Assembly: GCA_050942995.1 (NCBI GenBank)
Contig: JBMNOI010000079.1
Coordinates: 1-17,603 of the forward strand
Origin: JBMNOI01 sp050942995
GTDB lineage: Bacteria > Chloroflexota > Anaerolineae > UBA1429
DNA: 17,603 bases
Direction of reading: 5' to 3'
Below the pieces are notes generated by a model. The model was not told the DNA's origin and ran no database searches. It saw only the letters and a program-made list of their open reading frames with translations. Made by a program: the position numbers and the translations under genes. The number at the start of each line of letters is the position of its first letter. Positions within the stretch are counted from its first letter, which is position 1. Positions 14,283-17,603 of the stretch are shown piece by piece.

Positions 14283-14324
14283 GCCCGTATCGATGCGGGG
14301 GATATCCTCCCCATCGGTACGGGC
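14283..14324 (+). terminator. Long hairpin between the Gfo/Idh and aldo/keto reductase genes
   Basis: GCCCGTA (14283-14289) pairs with TACGGGC (14318-14324). The stem continues through a T-G wobble and CGAT/ATCG, giving about 12 pairs, with G-rich and C-rich strands inside that can pair further. No T-tract follows; instead the tandem repeat ATTATACC occurs at 14328-14335 and 14336-14343. It may be an attenuator, an mRNA-stabilising processing site or a weak terminator. Confidence 0.4.
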
Positions 14325-14359
14325 CACATTATACCATTATACCATCGAAGGAGCCACAC

Positions 14360-15331
14360 ATGGAGTACGGAACGATCCCCGGTATCAACAAGCCGGTCTC
14401 GCGTCTGCTGTTGGGCACCATGATCATCACCGCCGATGAACAGGAGCGCAGCAACGCGCTGCTGGATGCCGCACTGGCCCATGGCGGCAACGCCCTGGAT
14501 ACGGCCCATGTCTATGCCGGGGGCAACAGTGAGCGGGCCATCGGCGCGTGGATGGAGGCGCGGGGTAACCGCGATGAGGTCGTCATTGTCTCCAAGGGAT
14601 GCCACCCCAACCGCGACCGGCGGCGGGTATCGCCCCATGATCTTACCTCGGATTTGATGGACTCGCTGGCGCGGCTGCGCACCGACTATATCGATCTCTA
14701 TCTGCTGCACCGCGACGATGTCGATGTGCCGGTGTCGGTGATCGTGGATACGCTGAACGAGCACCATGCTGCGGGGCGTATCCACGCCTTTGGCGGCTCA
14801 AACTGGACCCATACCCGCTTGCAAGAGGCCAATGAATACGCCGAGGCGCACGGCCTGGTGCCCATGACGGCCAGCAGCCCCAACTATGGCCTGGCGGAAC
14901 AGGTGCTGGATCCGTGGGGGCCGGGATGTGTGGGCATCGCCGGGCCGACGCAACGCGAGGCGCGGGAATGGTACGCCGCCCGAGGCATGCCGGTGCTGGC
15001 CTATTCGAGTCTGGGGCGTGGCTTTTTCTCCGGGCGCATCAGCCGGGAGAACTTTGCAGAGACCAAGAGTATGCTCGATCGGGCCTGCCTTACCGCCTAT
15101 TGCCACGAGGTCAATTTCAAGCGGCTGGATCGGGCCCACGAGCTGGCGAAGGAAAAGGGCTGTACCGTGCCGCAACTGGTGCTGGCCTACATCCTGCGCT
15201 CATCCATGAAGGTGTTCCCCATCGTAGGGGCGGCCAATGAGGACGAGTATGTGCAAAATCTGGTGGCGTTCGATGTGCCGCTGAGCGAGGCCGAGCGGCG
15301 CTGGCTCGATCTGGAGACGGAAGAGCGCTAG
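14360..15331 (+). CDS. Aldo/keto reductase
   Basis: A 323-residue (alpha/beta)8-barrel oxidoreductase using NADPH to reduce aldehydes or ketones in the cytoplasm. The catalytic tetrad is visible: D47 in ALDTAHVY, Y52 in the same motif, K79 in IVSKG and H117 in LLHRDD. The barrel strands follow in order: LRTDYIDLYLLH, an (H/F)-x-GGSNW motif (about 153-158), SPNYGLAE and VLAYSSLGRGFFSG, the last carrying the loop that binds the cofactor pyrophosphate. A late VPQLVLAYIL and FPIVGAAN match the C-terminal NADP-binding region. AAGGAG sits 6 bases before the ATG. The closest family feel is the YghZ/general-stress group, but the substrate is not readable. The gene follows the Gfo/Idh gene by 95 bases and ends at a strong intrinsic terminator, so the two may form one transcript. 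Confidence 0.93.
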   Translation: MEYGTIPGINKPVSRLLLGTMIITADEQERSNALLDAALAHGGNALDTAHVYAGGNSERAIGAWMEARGNRDEVVIVSKGCHPNRDRRRVSPHDLTSDLMDSLARLRTDYIDLYLLHRDDVDVPVSVIVDTLNEHHAAGRIHAFGGSNWTHTRLQEANEYAEAHGLVPMTASSPNYGLAEQVLDPWGPGCVGIAGPTQREAREWYAARGMPVLAYSSLGRGFFSGRISRENFAETKSMLDRACLTAYCHEVNFKRLDRAHELAKEKGCTVPQLVLAYILRSSMKVFPIVGAANEDEYVQNLVAFDVPLSEAERRWLDLETEER

Positions 15332-15356
15332 GCGATGGGGACGTTGATCGATTGAA

Positions 15357-15385
15357 GGGGATGGGCATTCGCCCATCCCTTTTTT
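15357..15385 (+). terminator. Intrinsic (rho-independent) terminator after the aldo/keto reductase
   Basis: GGGATGGGC (15358-15366), a 4-base loop ATTC, and GCCCATCCC (15371-15379) form a perfect 9-pair stem followed by six T (15380-15385). It ends the transcript 26 bases after the stop codon and isolates the restriction gene downstream. Confidence 0.92.
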
Positions 15386-15403
15386 GCGTGTGGCTCCACC
15401 TTC

Positions 15404-15432
15404 TTGATCTACCGTATGTTTCGGTGCATAAT
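15404..15432 (+). promoter_or_regulatory. Promoter of the HsdR gene
   Basis: TTGATC (15404-15409), a 17-base spacer and CATAAT (15427-15432) form a good sigma70 promoter. Transcription would start around 15439, about 98 bases before the ATG at 15537. The predicted start point lies just before the operator-like palindrome at 15443-15457. Confidence 0.62.
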
Positions 15433-15457
15433 GATTGCCGGCGCACAATGATTGTGC
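15426..15457 (+). repeat. Operator-like direct repeat and palindrome overlapping the HsdR promoter
   Basis: GCATAATGATTG (15426-15437) and GCACAATGATTG (15443-15454) are 12-base direct repeats with one mismatch, 17 bases apart start to start. The first overlaps the -10 box. The second is part of a perfect palindrome, GCACAAT-G-ATTGTGC (15443-15457), over the predicted start. This arrangement suits binding of a dimeric repressor to two sites about 1.6 helical turns apart; no regulator gene is in view. Confidence 0.42.
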
Positions 15458-15536
15458 AAGTCTGTCCACGACCGAACCCGCGTGCCGGCCGACCCGGCAC
15501 CTGTGTCTGACGAACCCCGGTGGAGCAGAATAGCAT

Positions 15537-17603
15537 ATGCCCAGCAAAGAAGCCACGGCCCGGATCAAGATCAACCGACTACTCGAAGACGCCGGATGGC
15601 GCTTTTTTGCGAACGAGGACGGCCCGGCCAATGTCGTCCTCGAAGCCGGTGTGCAGTTGACGGAGAACGACCTCGACGCACTGGGTGAGAATTTCGAGAA
15701 GACAAGCAAGGGCTATATCGACTTTTTGTTGCTCGATGATCGGGGATTTCCGCTGATCGTCCTCGAAGCCAAGGCGGAGGACAAGAATCCGCTGGTGGGC
15801 AAAGAGCAGGCGCGCCGATATGCCCGCTCGCAAAACTGCCGTTTTGTCATCCTCTCGAACGGCAATCTGCACTACTTCTGGGATCTGGAACGGGGCAACC
15901 CGCACGTCATCACCTCGTTCCCTACGCCCGATTCGGCGCTGAGCTATCAACAGGTGATGCCGAACCCGCAGCGCCTCATCGACGAGCCGGTGGGCGAAGA
16001 CTATATCGTGCTGACCCAACGTCCCGGCTACCGCACAGAGGCGGGGTGGCGCAACGAGGCCGAGCGCCCCGACTATATCAAGGCCAACCGGCTTTGCTTT
16101 CTGCGCCCCTATCAGTTGCGGGCCGTCCACAGCCTGCAGGCGGCGGTCAAAGAGGGGCGGGATCGGTTCCTTTTCGAGATGGCCACCGGCACCGGCAAGA
16201 CGCTGACGGCCGCCGCAGTGATCAAGCTCTTTTTGCGTTCGGGCAACGCGCGGCGCGTGCTGTTTCTGGTGGATCGTCTGGAGCTGGAGGAGCAGGCCGG
16301 GAAGGCGTTCACCGGCTTGCTCTCGGCCGATTACAAGACCGTTATCTATAAAGAGAATCGCGACGACTGGCGAAGCGCCGAGATCGTCGTCAGTACGGTG
16401 CAGTCGCTCCAGTTCAATAACAAGTATCAGCGGCTGTTTTCGCCCACCGATTTCGACCTGGTGATCTCGGATGAGGCACACCGCTCTATCGGCGGCAATG
16501 CTCGCGCCGTATTTGACTATTTTGTCGGCTACAAACTGGGGCTCACCGCCACGCCAAAGGACTATCTCAAGCAGTACGAGCGGAACAACCCCGGTACCCG
16601 CGATCCACGCGAGTACGAGCGCCGGGTGCTGCTGGATACTTACCGTACCTTTGGCTGTGATGACGGCCAGCCGACCTTTCGCTACTCGTTGCCGGATGGC
16701 GTGAGGGATGGCTACCTCATCAATCCCACGGTGGTAGATGCCCGCACCGACATCACCACCTCGCTGCTCTCGGAGCAGGGGTTCATCGTCACCTTCGCTG
16801 ATGACGAGGGGGAAGAGCAGCAGGGAGCCTATACCCAGCGCGATTTCGAGCGCGAATTCTATGCCGAGGCGACCAACCAGCTCCTGTGCAAGGTCTTTTT
16901 AGAGAACGCTCTGCGCGATCCGATCAGCGGCGAGATCGGCAAGTCGATCATATTCGCCGTGAGCCAGAACCACGCCGCCCGACTGACGCAGATCTTGAAC
17001 CAGATGGCCGACCGGATGTTCCCCGGCCGCTACCAGTCTGATTTTGCCGTGCAGGTGACGTCACAGATTCCCGACGCGCAACAGTTCTCGATCAATTTCG
17101 CCAACAACAATCTGATGGGCTCGGGCAATTTCCTGTCCGGCTATCGCACCGGCAAGGCGCGGGTGTGCGTGACGGTGGGGATGATGACCACCGGCTATGA
17201 CTGCACCGATATCCTTAACCTGGGATTGTTCCGGCCCATCTTTTCGCCCACCGATTTCATCCAGATCAAGGGGCGGGGCACCCGGCGGCACGATTTCGCG
17301 GAGCAGATCATCGACGAGAGCCTGCGCGATAGTGTGCAGAACACGCAAAAGACGGCGTTCAAGCTCTTCGACTTTTTCGCCACCTGCGAATACTTTGAAG
17401 AGCATTTTCAATACGATCAGGTGCTCGAGCTGCCCCCTCTGCCCAAACGCAAGAGCGCCGGAGAAGGGTCGGGCGATGACCAGAGCGTCGTAAAAGGCGT
17501 GTACGAGCACCAGGGCGACGATATCCTCGCCACCATCAAAGAGGTGGAAGTGGGCGTCGAGGGGATGAAGATCGACCGCATGTTTTTCCAGCGATTCGAG
17601 GAT
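15537..17603 (+). CDS. hsdR: Type I restriction endonuclease subunit R (HsdR-like), C-terminus cut by window edge
   Basis: The open frame covers 689 residues to the window end. An HSDR_N-type nuclease domain has D62 in YIDFLLLDD and E77-x-K79 in VLEAKAE, the PD-(D/E)XK triad. A superfamily 2 DNA translocase follows: a Q-like motif RPYQLRAV (190-197), Walker A ATGTGKT (216-222), DEAH (312-315), TATP (337-340), TTGYD (about 550) and motif VI Q576-x-x-GRG-x-R583. The nuclease-then-helicase order is that of HsdR subunits of the EcoAI/EcoEI type, which cut DNA after ATP-driven translocation when the site is unmethylated. The start has GGTGGAG about 11 bases upstream, a rather distant site. No hsdM or hsdS lies upstream, so the methylase and specificity genes, if present, must follow base 17603. 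The gene is insulated by a terminator and has its own promoter with operator-like repeats. A related orphan helicase-nuclease cannot be excluded without the 3' part. Confidence 0.9.
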   Translation, partial: MPSKEATARIKINRLLEDAGWRFFANEDGPANVVLEAGVQLTENDLDALGENFEKTSKGYIDFLLLDDRGFPLIVLEAKAEDKNPLVGKEQARRYARSQNCRFVILSNGNLHYFWDLERGNPHVITSFPTPDSALSYQQVMPNPQRLIDEPVGEDYIVLTQRPGYRTEAGWRNEAERPDYIKANRLCFLRPYQLRAVHSLQAAVKEGRDRFLFEMATGTGKTLTAAAVIKLFLRSGNARRVLFLVDRLELEEQAGKAFTGLLSADYKTVIYKENRDDWRSAEIVVSTVQSLQFNNKYQRLFSPTDFDLVISDEAHRSIGGNARAVFDYFVGYKLGLTATPKDYLKQYERNNPGTRDPREYERRVLLDTYRTFGCDDGQPTFRYSLPDGVRDGYLINPTVVDARTDITTSLLSEQGFIVTFADDEGEEQQGAYTQRDFEREFYAEATNQLLCKVFLENALRDPISGEIGKSIIFAVSQNHAARLTQILNQMADRMFPGRYQSDFAVQVTSQIPDAQQFSINFANNNLMGSGNFLSGYRTGKARVCVTVGMMTTGYDCTDILNLGLFRPIFSPTDFIQIKGRGTRRHDFAEQIIDESLRDSVQNTQKTAFKLFDFFATCEYFEEHFQYDQVLELPPLPKRKSAGEGSGDDQSVVKGVYEHQGDDILATIKEVEVGVEGMKIDRMFFQRFED

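Noticed and set aside
15579..16481. 300-residue open frame on the minus strand opposite the HsdR gene
   Set aside because: It is antisense to a region where the plus strand encodes clear nuclease and helicase motifs, so it is a shadow of the high GC content.

Overview
The window looks like a chromosomal stretch of a GC-rich, probably anaerobic bacterium. The best guess is Chloroflexota (Anaerolineae-like). This rests on the mix of proteins: a DUF2007 protein, a standalone beta-propeller lipoprotein, a DUF4015 putative glycoside hydrolase carrying carboxypeptidase-regulatory-like domains, and an oxygen-sensitive glycyl radical enzyme. No marker gene is present, so the phylum is an inference. 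Thirteen protein genes are supported, two of them cut by the window ends (1-419 and 15537-17603). I found no tRNA, rRNA, CRISPR array, transposase or integrase. Many genes have a clear Shine-Dalgarno, and several have sigma70-type promoters with 17-base spacers.

Left part (1-6228, all minus strand). A long-form ribosome hibernation factor runs off the left edge and has its own promoter. Upstream of it lies a co-directional run, in transcription order: glycyl radical enzyme (6228-3931), its radical SAM activase (1-base overlap), a classical SDR oxidoreductase (overlapping the activase end), a DUF4268 nuclease-like protein (60-base gap) and a DUF6884-like protein (11-base gap). The first three form a metabolic unit: the activase installs the glycyl radical, the enzyme probably makes or breaks a C-X bond, and the SDR could process a carbonyl or alcohol product. 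The last two look more like a small defence or DNA-processing pair. No promoter was found in front of them, so they may ride on the metabolic transcript.

Middle part (6358-12950). A beta-propeller lipoprotein is translationally coupled to a small DUF2007 protein (both minus). A gene-poor region of about 540 bases holds inverted repeats. It is followed by a plus-strand MFS exporter, a hairpin between convergent genes, and a minus-strand lipoprotein combining five carboxypeptidase-regulatory-like domains with a TIM-barrel putative glycoside hydrolase. The surface theme is extracytoplasmic sensing and carbohydrate handling.

Right part (13055-17603, plus strand). A divergent extended -10 promoter and a leader of about 200 bases with hairpins precede a Gfo/Idh/MocA oxidoreductase. 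An aldo/keto reductase follows, ended by a textbook intrinsic terminator. A type I restriction HsdR gene then starts from its own promoter, with an operator-like palindrome just downstream of the -10, and runs off the right edge.

The points most worth a second look are the glycyl radical enzyme, whose active-site and radical-loop motifs differ from the characterised families I can recall; the DUF4268/DUF6884 pair; the repeat/palindrome at the HsdR promoter; and the promoter of the propeller lipoprotein, which implies a leaderless GTG start.
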